From assembly GCA_016286555.1 (NCBI GenBank), contig JAEETA010000009.1:28462-92461 (forward strand): a DNA stretch of 64,000 nt, in the 5' to 3' direction. The stretch comes from Lachnospiraceae bacterium (GTDB lineage Bacteria > Bacillota > Clostridia > Lachnospirales > Lachnospiraceae). Position numbers and translations under genes: made by a program. Within the stretch, counting starts at the first letter, position 1, and every line of letters begins with the position of its first letter. A model generated the notes under the pieces. That model saw nothing but the letters and a program-made list of their open reading frames with translations, made no database searches and was not told where the DNA came from. Positions 42,948-51,027 of the stretch are shown here, in pieces.

Positions 42948-45143
42948 TTATTTCGCGCTTCCTTTTTTCTTTTTCTTCAGGGGCGTATTCCTGCGAATGC
43001 GCTCCGTGATCACCTTCGCCAGCTCCTCTTCCGTGTAAGGGATGAACTGGAAGATGGCGAGGCTCAAAGGTCCCATCTTGATGTTCACGGACTGGGCTCT
43101 GCCATCCGCCTGGATGTCGCCCGCCCGCTTTACGGTCTTGTTCCGGACACCGGTGCCGCCGTAGGACAGGTCGTCGGTGTTAAAGAGCTCGCGGTACTTG
43201 CCTTCGTAGGGAACGCCGGTGGTAATGCTCTGGCCGATGCCGGAGAAATTCGCCACCACCATCAGCATCTCCTCGGGATCCGTGGTCTTCCGCAGGAAGG
43301 AAAGGAAGCACTGCTCCGTGTTCATGTTGCTGAGCCACTCAAAGGCCGTATTGTCCTGGTCGCTGACATACAGCGCAGGAAGCTTCTCATAGAGAGCGTT
43401 CAGGTCGGAGATCATCCTCTCCGCCTTCTCATAGCCGGTGTAGGAAAGGAGCTTCTTGCCGGGATGCACATACTCGTAGGCAATGGCAAGACGCAGGTTT
43501 GCCAGCTGCTCGGAAGGATCTCCGGGGAACTGACCGAGGAGGTCATCTCCCTTTTCCTGGGTGCCCAGCAGATAGGTATCCACGAAGGAATACACGATAT
43601 CGTTGGTGAGCTCACTGAGGTGCTGTCCGCGGTACAGAGGATCCATGGACAGGAAATTGATCAGATTCTCGGAGAAGGGCAGGTTCAGCTTCAGATCGAA
43701 GCCCAGGCCGTCCTCGGAGACAGAGGCCGTGATCTTCGGATGAGAGGAGGAATCCTCTGCGATCCGCAGCAGGTTCGGGAAACGGGTATGAAGCCGCTTC
43801 ATCAGGTCCCGAAGATAATCGATGGCATCCAGGTTCTCGTTGCCACCGAAGAGATTTGCCACCCACTCTCCGTCGCCCTTGCCGTAGTCCAGATACAGCA
43901 TCTGAGCCACATTTTCAAAACGCAGTCCGTCGGCGCCGAAATCCTCTGCCAGGGAAAGCACCGCTCCCGTCAGCAGGTTCCGCACCTGGGGCAGATCGTA
44001 ACGGAACAGGCAGGCACTCTTGTCATAGCTCAACCCCTGGCGGGCATCCAGATGCTCATAGAGGCAGCTTCCGTCAAAACCGGACAGGCCGCTGCTCTCT
44101 CTGGAGAAGCAGCTGACGTTCACACTGAAGATCACGCCGATGCCTGCACTGTGCAGGGAATCCGTCAGAAGATGCAGTTTTTCTCTGCTCACAGCAGGGT
44201 CAAATGCATAAAAACTGCCGGGTACCTTATCACCGTACCAGAGGGGCCGGAGCTGTACATGAGTAAAGTGATCCTCTTTGACCTTCTTCACGAAAGTATC
44301 GATGAGGGAAGGATCGCTGTCCGCATTCAGCATCTCTGCCAGAGCATCCTTATCGCTCTGAAGGACGCTGATGCCCTTGGTGAATTTCGTCTTCAGAGGA
44401 GTGCCCTTCTTCGCATCCGCTGCAGGCACCTCATTGCACTTCCGGTCTCCCAGGCAGATCACACTGCCTGCAGGATCCAGTCTGGAAAGGAGCTGGCCCC
44501 GGTGAAGCTTGATCTCGTACAGGTACTTGTCGCCGGGCTTTGCACCGGGAACAAAGATCTCAAAAATGCCGCTGTCGCCGTGACGGATCATCTGGTGGCT
44601 CCTGCCGTCCCAGTTGTTGAAATCACCGATGACGCTGACGCGAAGTGCGCCGGGCGCCCAAACCGTAAAGGCGGTTCCCTTGCAGCCTGCGTGGGTCACA
44701 TAATGTGCACCAAACACATCCCGGAGATTCTCCAGATTTCCTGCAGCAAAAGCATCGATCTGCTCCTTCTTCAGGCGGGAAGGGAAGGAATAGGGGTCTC
44801 TGGTGGTGACCGTCACTTTCTGGAAGGTGCCTCTCTCCTCGTCCGCGGGAGTCTCAAAGGTAGCGGTGTAAGTGTAGGTTCCCACCGTCTTGGCAGGGAG
44901 CAGTACCGCGAAAAATCCCTCCTCGTCTGCCATCTCCATCTGTGCGAAATTCTTCTTGTTCTCGGGATCGGTATAGTCATACCATTCCACGGCCACTTCG
45001 CTGGCCCCCGGGAAGAAGGTCTGCAGAAGAGTGGAGCCTCCCTTGATGTGCGGCCCCATCAGATCCTGGGGTCTGCTGCACTCCGAATAGATGACCTCCT
45101 CGATAAATGCCCAATCCATCAGCTTATACAATTTCTTGTTCAT
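42948..45143 (-). CDS. Branching-enzyme-like GH13 protein lacking catalytic residues (pseudoenzyme)
   Basis: The 731-residue protein is homologous to glycogen branching enzyme GlgB: an N-terminal carbohydrate-binding region (1-110), a CBM48-like module (about 155-225, VWAPGALRVSVIGDFNNWDG), a GH13 barrel (about 290-600, with FDGSCLYEHLDARQG) and a C-terminal beta domain. The active site is gone. Region I has Ser340 and Cys345 for Asp and His (GVIFSVNVSCFS). Region II reads DGLRFENVA with Glu410 for the nucleophile Asp. Region IV reads TNDIV (514-516 NDI) for HDE. Only the acid/base Glu463 (IAEDSS) survives. It may bind alpha-glucan as a scaffold or regulatory subunit. The ATG follows GAGGG; mscS is joined directly after it. 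Confidence 0.85.
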   Translation of the reverse strand: MNKKLYKLMDWAFIEEVIYSECSRPQDLMGPHIKGGSTLLQTFFPGASEVAVEWYDYTDPENKKNFAQMEMADEEGFFAVLLPAKTVGTYTYTATFETPADEERGTFQKVTVTTRDPYSFPSRLKKEQIDAFAAGNLENLRDVFGAHYVTHAGCKGTAFTVWAPGALRVSVIGDFNNWDGRSHQMIRHGDSGIFEIFVPGAKPGDKYLYEIKLHRGQLLSRLDPAGSVICLGDRKCNEVPAADAKKGTPLKTKFTKGISVLQSDKDALAEMLNADSDPSLIDTFVKKVKEDHFTHVQLRPLWYGDKVPGSFYAFDPAVSREKLHLLTDSLHSAGIGVIFSVNVSCFSRESSGLSGFDGSCLYEHLDARQGLSYDKSACLFRYDLPQVRNLLTGAVLSLAEDFGADGLRFENVAQMLYLDYGKGDGEWVANLFGGNENLDAIDYLRDLMKRLHTRFPNLLRIAEDSSSHPKITASVSEDGLGFDLKLNLPFSENLINFLSMDPLYRGQHLSELTNDIVYSFVDTYLLGTQEKGDDLLGQFPGDPSEQLANLRLAIAYEYVHPGKKLLSYTGYEKAERMISDLNALYEKLPALYVSDQDNTAFEWLSNMNTEQCFLSFLRKTTDPEEMLMVVANFSGIGQSITTGVPYEGKYRELFNTDDLSYGGTGVRNKTVKRAGDIQADGRAQSVNIKMGPLSLAIFQFIPYTEEELAKVITERIRRNTPLKKKKKGSAK

Positions 45144-45176
45144 GGCTACCCTCTTTTAATTTTATATTCGCGTAGG

Positions 45177-45257
45177 CACGAGCCGAGCGGACATGCTTGC
45201 ATGTCCATTCGGCGACGCCCGCGGAGTCAAACACCCATCAGAATGGGGTGTTTGACT
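45177..45257. repeat. Inverted repeats around the DUF1015 stop codon
   Basis: Perfect 12-bp arms AGTCAAACACCC (45225-45236) and GGGTGTTTGACT (45246-45257) span the DUF1015 stop. Further on, GGACATGC-TT-GCATGTCC and flanking GCCGAG/CGGC form a second hairpin (about 45183-45213). No T-run follows either, so this is not a standard terminator. Confidence 0.65.
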
Positions 45258-46494
45258 GTGAGATCCGGTGCAGGAACAGGCCGCTGCGGAGCTTCGGCTC
45301 AAACCAGGTGGACTTCGGCGGCATCAGGAGATGGGCTCCCGCCACCGCAAACAGTTCCTCCATGGAGGTAGGATACATGGAAAATGCCAGCTTGCAATCT
45401 TCCTTCGTGCGGCGCTCCAGCTCACCAAGGCCTCGGATGCCTCCCACGAAATCGATGCGTTTATCCGTCTTGGGATCCTGAATCCCCAGAATGGGATTTA
45501 AGAGATGATCCTGCAAAATGCTCACATCCAGCCCCTTCACGGGATCATCGCTCTTCACGGAATCCTTTGCTTCCAGGCGATACCACTTTCCGTCCAGCAG
45601 CATACCGAACTCGCCTTTTTTTGCGGGCCGCACGGCTGCGCTTTCGGGGGCACTCACGGTAAAGCACTCTCCCACCTTCGCCAGGAACTCTTCGGTAGTC
45701 AGTCCGTTCAGATCCTTCACCACACGGTTGTAATCCAGGATCTTCAGCTCGCTCTGCCGGAAGACCACACTCAGGAAGTAGTGGTACTCTTCCTCCCCGG
45801 TGTCCGCAGGATTTGCATCCCGCATCCGCTCTCCCACCTTCACGGCTGAAGCACAGCGATGGTGACCGTCAGCGATGTAGAGATGCTCGAAGGTACCAAA
45901 GATCTCGGAGAGCTTTGTGATCTCCCCCTCGTCAAAGACTGACCAGACTCTGTGTCTGATGCCGTCCTCGGAAGTAAAATCGCAATCCGCTGTCCGGGCC
46001 TTCACGGTGTCGATGACAGCGCTCAGGGCATCGTCATCGGGGCAGGCCAGGAAAATGGGGCCGGTCTGCATGCCGGTGATACCCACATGATTGATGCGGT
46101 CCTGCTCCTTGTCTGCACGGGTATTCTCATGCTTCAGGATCACCTGATTCTCGTAATCCTCAATGGAGGCGCAGCCCACCACGCCGGTCTGGCTCCTGCC
46201 GTCCATGGTCAGTTCGTAGAGATAAAATCCCGGCTTTTCGTCCTGTACGAAACGGCCGTCCTCCAGCCGCTCCAGGATCATATCCCGCGCCTTGTCATAG
46301 ACTCTCGGGTCGTAGGTGTCCACGTCATCCGGGAACTGGGACTCAGCACGGTCGATGGCCAGGAAAGACTCGGGATGCCCCGTAACGAAAGCCTTCGCCT
46401 CCTCCCGGTTATATACGTCATAAGGCAGCGCCGCAATCTTGTCTTCCATCCCGGCCTTGGGACGGATGGCGCTGAAAGGTCTGAATTTCGCCAT
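45238..46494 (-). CDS. DUF1015 family protein
   Basis: The 418-residue cytosolic protein matches the DUF1015 family (start KFRPFSAIRP, ALPYDVYNREEA, the segment ILKHENTRADKEQDR, and the conserved YIADGHHRCASAV). Its activity is not established to my knowledge. Homologues often lie near serA and serC, as here (about 750 bp apart with a small divergent gene between). A role in serine metabolism is thus possible but unproven. The ATG follows AAAGGAG; it has its own promoter. Confidence 0.82.
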   Translation of the reverse strand: MAKFRPFSAIRPKAGMEDKIAALPYDVYNREEAKAFVTGHPESFLAIDRAESQFPDDVDTYDPRVYDKARDMILERLEDGRFVQDEKPGFYLYELTMDGRSQTGVVGCASIEDYENQVILKHENTRADKEQDRINHVGITGMQTGPIFLACPDDDALSAVIDTVKARTADCDFTSEDGIRHRVWSVFDEGEITKLSEIFGTFEHLYIADGHHRCASAVKVGERMRDANPADTGEEEYHYFLSVVFRQSELKILDYNRVVKDLNGLTTEEFLAKVGECFTVSAPESAAVRPAKKGEFGMLLDGKWYRLEAKDSVKSDDPVKGLDVSILQDHLLNPILGIQDPKTDKRIDFVGGIRGLGELERRTKEDCKLAFSMYPTSMEELFAVAGAHLLMPPKSTWFEPKLRSGLFLHRISQSNTPF

Positions 46495-46531
46495 TTTGCT
46501 TCTCCTTTAAGGAAAATTTACCCATCTATGT

Positions 46532-46560
46532 ATTTTATCATTTAATGGGGCACATCACAA
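46532..46560 (-). promoter_or_regulatory. DUF1015 promoter
   Basis: TTGTGA (-35, 46560-46555), a 17-bp spacer and an extended -10 TGATAAAAT with hexamer TAAAAT (46537-46532). Confidence 0.68.
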
Positions 46561-46615
46561 GATAATGTACTGCTTCCGGGGCACTTTCGGGAGTGCCGGA
46601 TCCGCTCCGTCCGGG

Positions 46616-46645
46616 TTGAGAAATCCGAAGAGATTGTGGTATAGT
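46616..46645 (+). promoter_or_regulatory. Promoter of the 94-codon gene
   Basis: TTGAGA (-35, 46616-46621), an 18-bp spacer and TATAGT (-10, 46640-46645), about 80 bp before the ATG. Confidence 0.7.
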
Positions 46646-46724
46646 AGGGTGCATAACAAATCTGACGCAAAGCGCCGCGGAAATCCACACGGGAACCCGG
46701 GGCGCTCAAGCATGGAGGTAACCT

Positions 46725-47009
46725 ATGACACAGGAAGACAGAACAATGCTGACCCGCATCAACGAATACGCGGAAAAGGTCATGCCCGATATCGATCCCC
46801 AGAAGACTCCCGTTTCCCAGCAGCTGGAAGCACTCCGTCCCATCATGGAGACCATCGCTTCCGAGCAGGGATGTGAACTTCAGGACATCTTCATCCGCTA
46901 CATGGATCTGGCCAGCGAAGCAGCCATGGACAGAGACAGCAAAATGCGGGAAGCCCTGAAAGACTTAAATGACGGGGATGACGGCAACCCGCCTCTTCTC
47001 TATCGATAA
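46725..47009 (+). CDS. Small hypothetical acidic protein
   Basis: I do not recognise this 94-residue protein. It is acidic, helical, has no membrane segment and has one Cys (residue about 50, QGCELQDIF). The sequence suggests three amphipathic helices (MLTRINEYAEKVM, QQLEALRPIMETIASE, IRYMDLASEAAMD), followed by a polar tail. It has a clear GGAGG site before the ATG, its own promoter and a strong terminator, so it is a real monocistronic gene. It lies between serA and DUF1015 on the opposite strand. Confidence 0.75.
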   Translation: MTQEDRTMLTRINEYAEKVMPDIDPQKTPVSQQLEALRPIMETIASEQGCELQDIFIRYMDLASEAAMDRDSKMREALKDLNDGDDGNPPLLYR

Positions 47010-47053
47010 GCATGCGGCCCTTGCAGGGGCGGCAGTTCATCACCGGAAAATAC

Positions 47054-47085
47054 AATCGAGTAGGCTGACGCCTACTCGATTTTTT
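47054..47085 (+). terminator. Terminator of the 94-codon gene
   Basis: An 11-bp perfect stem AATCGAGTAGG / CCTACTCGATT (47054-47064, 47071-47081) is followed by four more T. Confidence 0.92.
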
Positions 47086-47182
47086 GCACACAAACATTCC
47101 GCACTTCGTGCTCCATGTTCTTGCACCCGGCAAATCTCTGCTCGTGCAAGCACGGCAACCGATTGCCGGGTTGGTGCAACAA
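47086..47182. repeat. Palindrome-rich intergenic stretch
   Basis: Between the two convergent terminators are short hairpins: GCAC-TTC-GTGC (near 47098), CGTGC-AA-GCACG (near 47142), and an outer pair TTGCACCCGGCAA / TTGCCGGG..GTGCAA. No gene is apparent. Confidence 0.5.
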
Positions 47183-47217
47183 AACGGAGCAGAGACATTG
47201 ATCCTCCCTGCTCCGTT
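47183..47217 (-). terminator. serC-serA terminator
   Basis: A 10-bp perfect stem AACGGAGCAG / CTGCTCCGTT (47217-47208, 47192-47183) is followed by TTG and T-rich sequence on the minus strand, shortly after the serA stop. Confidence 0.8.
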
Positions 47218-47234
47218 CTTATTTTGCCGATCTC

Positions 47235-48398
47235 TTACTTCACAACGCGGACACGGAAGACGCCGTCCACTGCAGTCAGCTTCTCCACCAGCGCTTCGGT
47301 GGCGGGGCTCTCCACATCCATCATGGTGTAAGCATAATCTCCTCTGGACTTGTTGGTCATGTCGGAGATGTTGATGCCCTCAGCACCGATGATAGCGGTG
47401 AACTGGGTGATCATGTTGGCGATGTTCTTGTGGAACACGGCGATTCTGCCAACCTTGGTGCAGACGCCCATGTCACATACAGGGTAGTTCACGGAATTGC
47501 GGATGTTGCCGTTCAGCAGATAATCGGAGATCTCGTCTGCAGCCATCACTGCGCAATTGTCCTCGGACTCCTCGGTGCTTGCGCCCAGGTGAGGGGTCAG
47601 GATCACACCCTCCGCGCCTGCGGTGGTGGGATTCGGGAAATCGGACACATAACGCTTAACCTTGCCGTTCTTCAGAGCCTCGATCATGTCGCCCTCAACA
47701 ACCAGCAGGTCTCTTGCGAAGTTCAGCACCACAACGCCGTCCTTCATCATGGAGATGGCGTCTCTGCCGATCATGCCCTTGGTGCTGTCCAGAAGGGGCA
47801 CATGAATGGTGATGTAGTCGCAGGTGGTGTAGATGTCTTCTACCTTCTCCACATGCTTAACGTCTCTCTTCAGGCTCCATGCAGCGTTCACGGACAGATA
47901 AGGATCATAGCCGTAAACATCCATTCCCAGGGAAAGCGCGGTGTTTGCAACCTTGACACCGATGGCGCCCAGGCCGATGACACCCAGCTTCTTGCCTGCC
48001 AGCTCGGTGCCGGCAAACTTCTTCTTCTCCTTCTCAGCGGTCTTTGCGATCTCATCGTCGCCCTTTGCAGACTTCACCCACTCGATACCGCCTACCACGT
48101 CACGGGCAGCCAGCAGCATACCTGCGATGACCAGCTCCTTCACGCCGTTGGCATTTGCGCCGGGAGTATTGAAGACCACGATACCCTTCTCTGCGCACTT
48201 ATCCAGAGGGATGTTGTTGACACCCGCACCTGCTCTGGCCACTGCCAGCAGGGAATCGGGAAGCTCCATCTCATGCATGGAAGCACTGCGTACCAGGATA
48301 CCGGATGCCTCATCGACCTTCTCGGTCAAAGGAAAATCATCGGGCAGTCTGGAAAGACCCACCTGTGCAATGGGATTAAGGCAATGAATCTTGTACAT
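47235..48398 (-). CDS. serA: D-3-phosphoglycerate dehydrogenase
   Basis: SerA oxidises 3-phosphoglycerate, the first step of serine synthesis. The 387-residue protein is the short type: substrate/NAD domains with KLGVIGLGAIGVKVAN and the catalytic LGASTEESEDN His/Glu region, then a C-terminal ACT domain (VFHKNIANMITQFTAIIGAEGINISDM) for serine feedback. The ATG at 48398 is preceded by AAGGAGGAG; an ATG five codons earlier forms part of that site. It follows serC by 28 bases. Confidence 0.95.
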   Translation of the reverse strand: MYKIHCLNPIAQVGLSRLPDDFPLTEKVDEASGILVRSASMHEMELPDSLLAVARAGAGVNNIPLDKCAEKGIVVFNTPGANANGVKELVIAGMLLAARDVVGGIEWVKSAKGDDEIAKTAEKEKKKFAGTELAGKKLGVIGLGAIGVKVANTALSLGMDVYGYDPYLSVNAAWSLKRDVKHVEKVEDIYTTCDYITIHVPLLDSTKGMIGRDAISMMKDGVVVLNFARDLLVVEGDMIEALKNGKVKRYVSDFPNPTTAGAEGVILTPHLGASTEESEDNCAVMAADEISDYLLNGNIRNSVNYPVCDMGVCTKVGRIAVFHKNIANMITQFTAIIGAEGINISDMTNKSRGDYAYTMMDVESPATEALVEKLTAVDGVFRVRVVK

Positions 48399-48426
48399 TT
48401 TCTCCTCCTTCATTCACGGGGCGCTT

Positions 48427-49509
48427 TTATGCGTTCTGCGCCTCGAATTCCTTCATGAATGCCACCAGCTTCTCAACACCCTCCTTGGGCATTGCATTGT
48501 AGATGCTGGCTCTCATACCGCCGACGGTACGGTGACCTTTCAGGTTAACAAATCCTGCAGCGGTAGCTTCCTTGACGAACTTCGCATCCAGCTCCTCGTT
48601 GCCGGTAACGAAGGGAACGTTCATCAGGGAACGGTCCTCCTTGCGGACGGTGCCCTTGAAGAGCTTGCTCTGATCCAGGAAATCGTACAGGATCTGTGCC
48701 TTCTCCTCGTTGCGCTTCTTCATAGCCTCCAGGCCGCCCATCTTCTTCAGCCACTTGAATACCTTGCCGCAGATGTAGATGCCGTAGCAGGGAGGGGTAT
48801 TGTACAGGGAATCGTTGTCCGCATGGATCTTGTAACGAAGCATGGTGGGAGTGCCGGGAAGCACATCCTCGGTGATGAGATCCTCACGGATGATGACGAT
48901 GACTACGCCTGCGGGGCCCACATTCTTCTGAACGCCGCCGTAGATCACGCCGTACTTGGTCACATCCACGGGCTCGGAAAGGAAGCAGCTGGACACATCC
49001 GCAACCAGGGTCTTGCCCTTGGTGTTGGGAAGGGTCTTGTACTTGGTGCCGTAGATGGTGTTGTTCTCGCAGATATAGACATAGTCCATATCGTCGGTGA
49101 TGGGCAGATCGCTGCAATCGGGGATATAGGAGAAGGTCTGGTCTGCGGAGGATGCCAGCTCCACAGCCTCACCGTAAAGCTTTGCCTCCTGGAATGCCTT
49201 CTTTGCCCACTGACCGGTAACGATGTAGCCGGCCTTCTTATTCTTCATCAGGTTCATGGGGATCATGGCAAACTGCTGGCTTGCGCCTCCCTGCAGGAAC
49301 AGAACCTTGTAATTATCGGGGATGTTCATCAGATCGCGAAGATCCTTCTCAGCGTCCTTAATGATCTGATCGTACACCTTAGATCGGTGACTCATCTCCA
49401 TTACGGACATACCGGATCCCTGATAATCCAGCATCTCATCGGCTGCCTCCCTGAGAACCTCCTCGGGCAGAACAGCGGGGCCTGCGGAAAAGTTGTACAC
49501 TCTTGCCAT
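48427..49509 (-). CDS. serC: Phosphoserine aminotransferase
   Basis: SerC transaminates 3-phosphohydroxypyruvate to phosphoserine with pyridoxal phosphate. The 360-residue protein starts VYNFSAGPAVLPEEVL and carries the PLP-binding Lys in YGGVQKNVGPAG. The ATG follows AGGAGG. First gene of the serC-serA unit, with a strong promoter. No serB is present in the window. Confidence 0.96.
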   Translation of the reverse strand: MARVYNFSAGPAVLPEEVLREAADEMLDYQGSGMSVMEMSHRSKVYDQIIKDAEKDLRDLMNIPDNYKVLFLQGGASQQFAMIPMNLMKNKKAGYIVTGQWAKKAFQEAKLYGEAVELASSADQTFSYIPDCSDLPITDDMDYVYICENNTIYGTKYKTLPNTKGKTLVADVSSCFLSEPVDVTKYGVIYGGVQKNVGPAGVVIVIIREDLITEDVLPGTPTMLRYKIHADNDSLYNTPPCYGIYICGKVFKWLKKMGGLEAMKKRNEEKAQILYDFLDQSKLFKGTVRKEDRSLMNVPFVTGNEELDAKFVKEATAAGFVNLKGHRTVGGMRASIYNAMPKEGVEKLVAFMKEFEAQNA

Positions 49510-49552
49510 TTTTTCATTCCTCCTGGTTGTTTAATAGAAAAGCTTAATGATT

Positions 49553-49581
49553 AGAATAGCTTTTACACTTTAATTCGTCAA
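49553..49581 (-). promoter_or_regulatory. serC-serA promoter
   Basis: TTGACG (-35, 49581-49576), a 17-bp spacer and TATTCT (-10, 49558-49553), about 45 bp before serC. Confidence 0.8.
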
Positions 49582-49609
49582 CTCATAAAACTATAAACCT
49601 GAATTTGGT

Positions 49610-51025
49610 TTACTTACGATAGTACAGGATCACGGGAGTGCCTACTTCGTAGGTTTCATACAGGGTTGCGGCCACTTTCTTCGGCATGTTGATACATCCG
49701 TGGGAGCCGTTTCCCATGTAAATATTTCCTCCGAATTTGCTCCGCCAGGTGGCGTCGTGGAGACCGATATGTTCATTCACCGCCATCCAGTAGTACACAA
49801 AGGTCCGATAGTCCGGTCCGATGAGGGTCCGGTTTTTCTGCTTGAAATAAATGTAATCCGTTCCCTCGGGGGTGCAGCCCCGGTTGCCGGTGACCACATC
49901 CGATTCCAGCAGCAGCTCGCCCTTCACATAGGCATAAGCCTTCTGGTTGGTCATATCCACCTCGATGTAGGTGTTGCCCAGATCATCCAGCCCCCTGACA
50001 TAGGGCTCTTTTTTGTACTTCGGCGTATGTGCCGTGGGCTCTCCGTCAAAATACTGAGGATTCGTCAGGGCTTCCCGGAAAAAATCCAGCTCCGCTTTGG
50101 TGTCAAAGGAAGTGCCGTAGGTACCGCCCTTCACCGTCACCACGTCTCCCAGGCTGGTGACAAATTCCCTGGGTTTGCCGTAGGTGGTGTATTTATCCAG
50201 CAGATCGGACAGATAAACATCCGCAGCGTCGTAGTCGATGGCCAGATTCCCGAATTCATTCTCGTAGGGAACACCGTTTTCCTTCAGCAGAAAACCTGCC
50301 ATAATGCCGGGCTCCATGGCGATCTGCTCGGCACCCATGTCATACACCAGGTCACAGTTCTGGAAGGCTTCGATCTTCTCGTAAAGTCTGGTGCATTCCG
50401 TGTCCGCTTCGGACAGGCTCACATCCTCGTAGTAACTGTCATCCACCGTAAATAACACGACTCCGCTGTGGGCAGCAGCCAGAAAATCCGCTTTTGCCTG
50501 ATCTGCTTTCAGTCTGGATACCAGTCCGTTGTAGAGGGTGTAGCCCTTCTTCTCGCTGTACTCCAGCCGCAGGGTTCTGTCGATGTCCCTGTCCGCCTTC
50601 ACAAAGGGAAGATTTTCCCACTGTTCCAGGAGATTGTCATCGCTTAAGGCAAAATCGGGTGCAATGGTCACTCTGGTCTGTCCCGCGATCATGGCCAGGG
50701 GCCACCGCAGACAGTTTTCCTCCCGACGATATTCCTGGAGACTTCCGGTAAAATCACAGGCATAGCTTCCCGCCGGAAACTCGATGTTATACTCCTCCTC
50801 ACCGTAAAGCACCGTCATGGTGGGGCGCATCATGCTGCCACGTAGCAGTCCGTCCGCCTCCTGCACCGTCAGCCCCGTGCAATACACGTTGTTGATCCAG
50901 GTGCCGGGCAAAAAGGTATCGTAGAGCATCAACGCAACGCCCAAATATACCATCGTTCCCAGGATCAGTATCGCTCCCAGGAACCACAGGCCGATATGAA
51001 GTTCGCCTGCTTTGGACTTCGGCAA
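49610..51025 (-). CDS. L,D-transpeptidase (YkuD domain) with membrane anchor
   Basis: The 471-residue protein has an N-terminal anchor helix (about 12-36), an extracellular VanW/PG-binding-4-like region (about 50-330) and a C-terminal YkuD domain (about 345-471). The catalytic motif is HDATWRSKFGGN followed by SHGCINMP with Cys444. It forms 3-3 cross-links or modifies peptidoglycan outside the membrane. TTG start at 51025, six bases after AGGAG and only two bases after the ilvB stop, so it is coupled to an amino acid gene without functional logic. Confidence 0.9.
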   Translation of the reverse strand: MPKSKAGELHIGLWFLGAILILGTMVYLGVALMLYDTFLPGTWINNVYCTGLTVQEADGLLRGSMMRPTMTVLYGEEEYNIEFPAGSYACDFTGSLQEYRREENCLRWPLAMIAGQTRVTIAPDFALSDDNLLEQWENLPFVKADRDIDRTLRLEYSEKKGYTLYNGLVSRLKADQAKADFLAAAHSGVVLFTVDDSYYEDVSLSEADTECTRLYEKIEAFQNCDLVYDMGAEQIAMEPGIMAGFLLKENGVPYENEFGNLAIDYDAADVYLSDLLDKYTTYGKPREFVTSLGDVVTVKGGTYGTSFDTKAELDFFREALTNPQYFDGEPTAHTPKYKKEPYVRGLDDLGNTYIEVDMTNQKAYAYVKGELLLESDVVTGNRGCTPEGTDYIYFKQKNRTLIGPDYRTFVYYWMAVNEHIGLHDATWRSKFGGNIYMGNGSHGCINMPKKVAATLYETYEVGTPVILYYRK

Positions 51026-51027
51026 AT

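Noticed and set aside
42090..45371. A 1093-codon open frame on the plus strand opposite the GH13-like gene and mscS
   Set aside because: It is a mirror of the GC-rich codon pattern of the real minus-strand genes, spans two genes, has no family motif and no fitting ribosome site.
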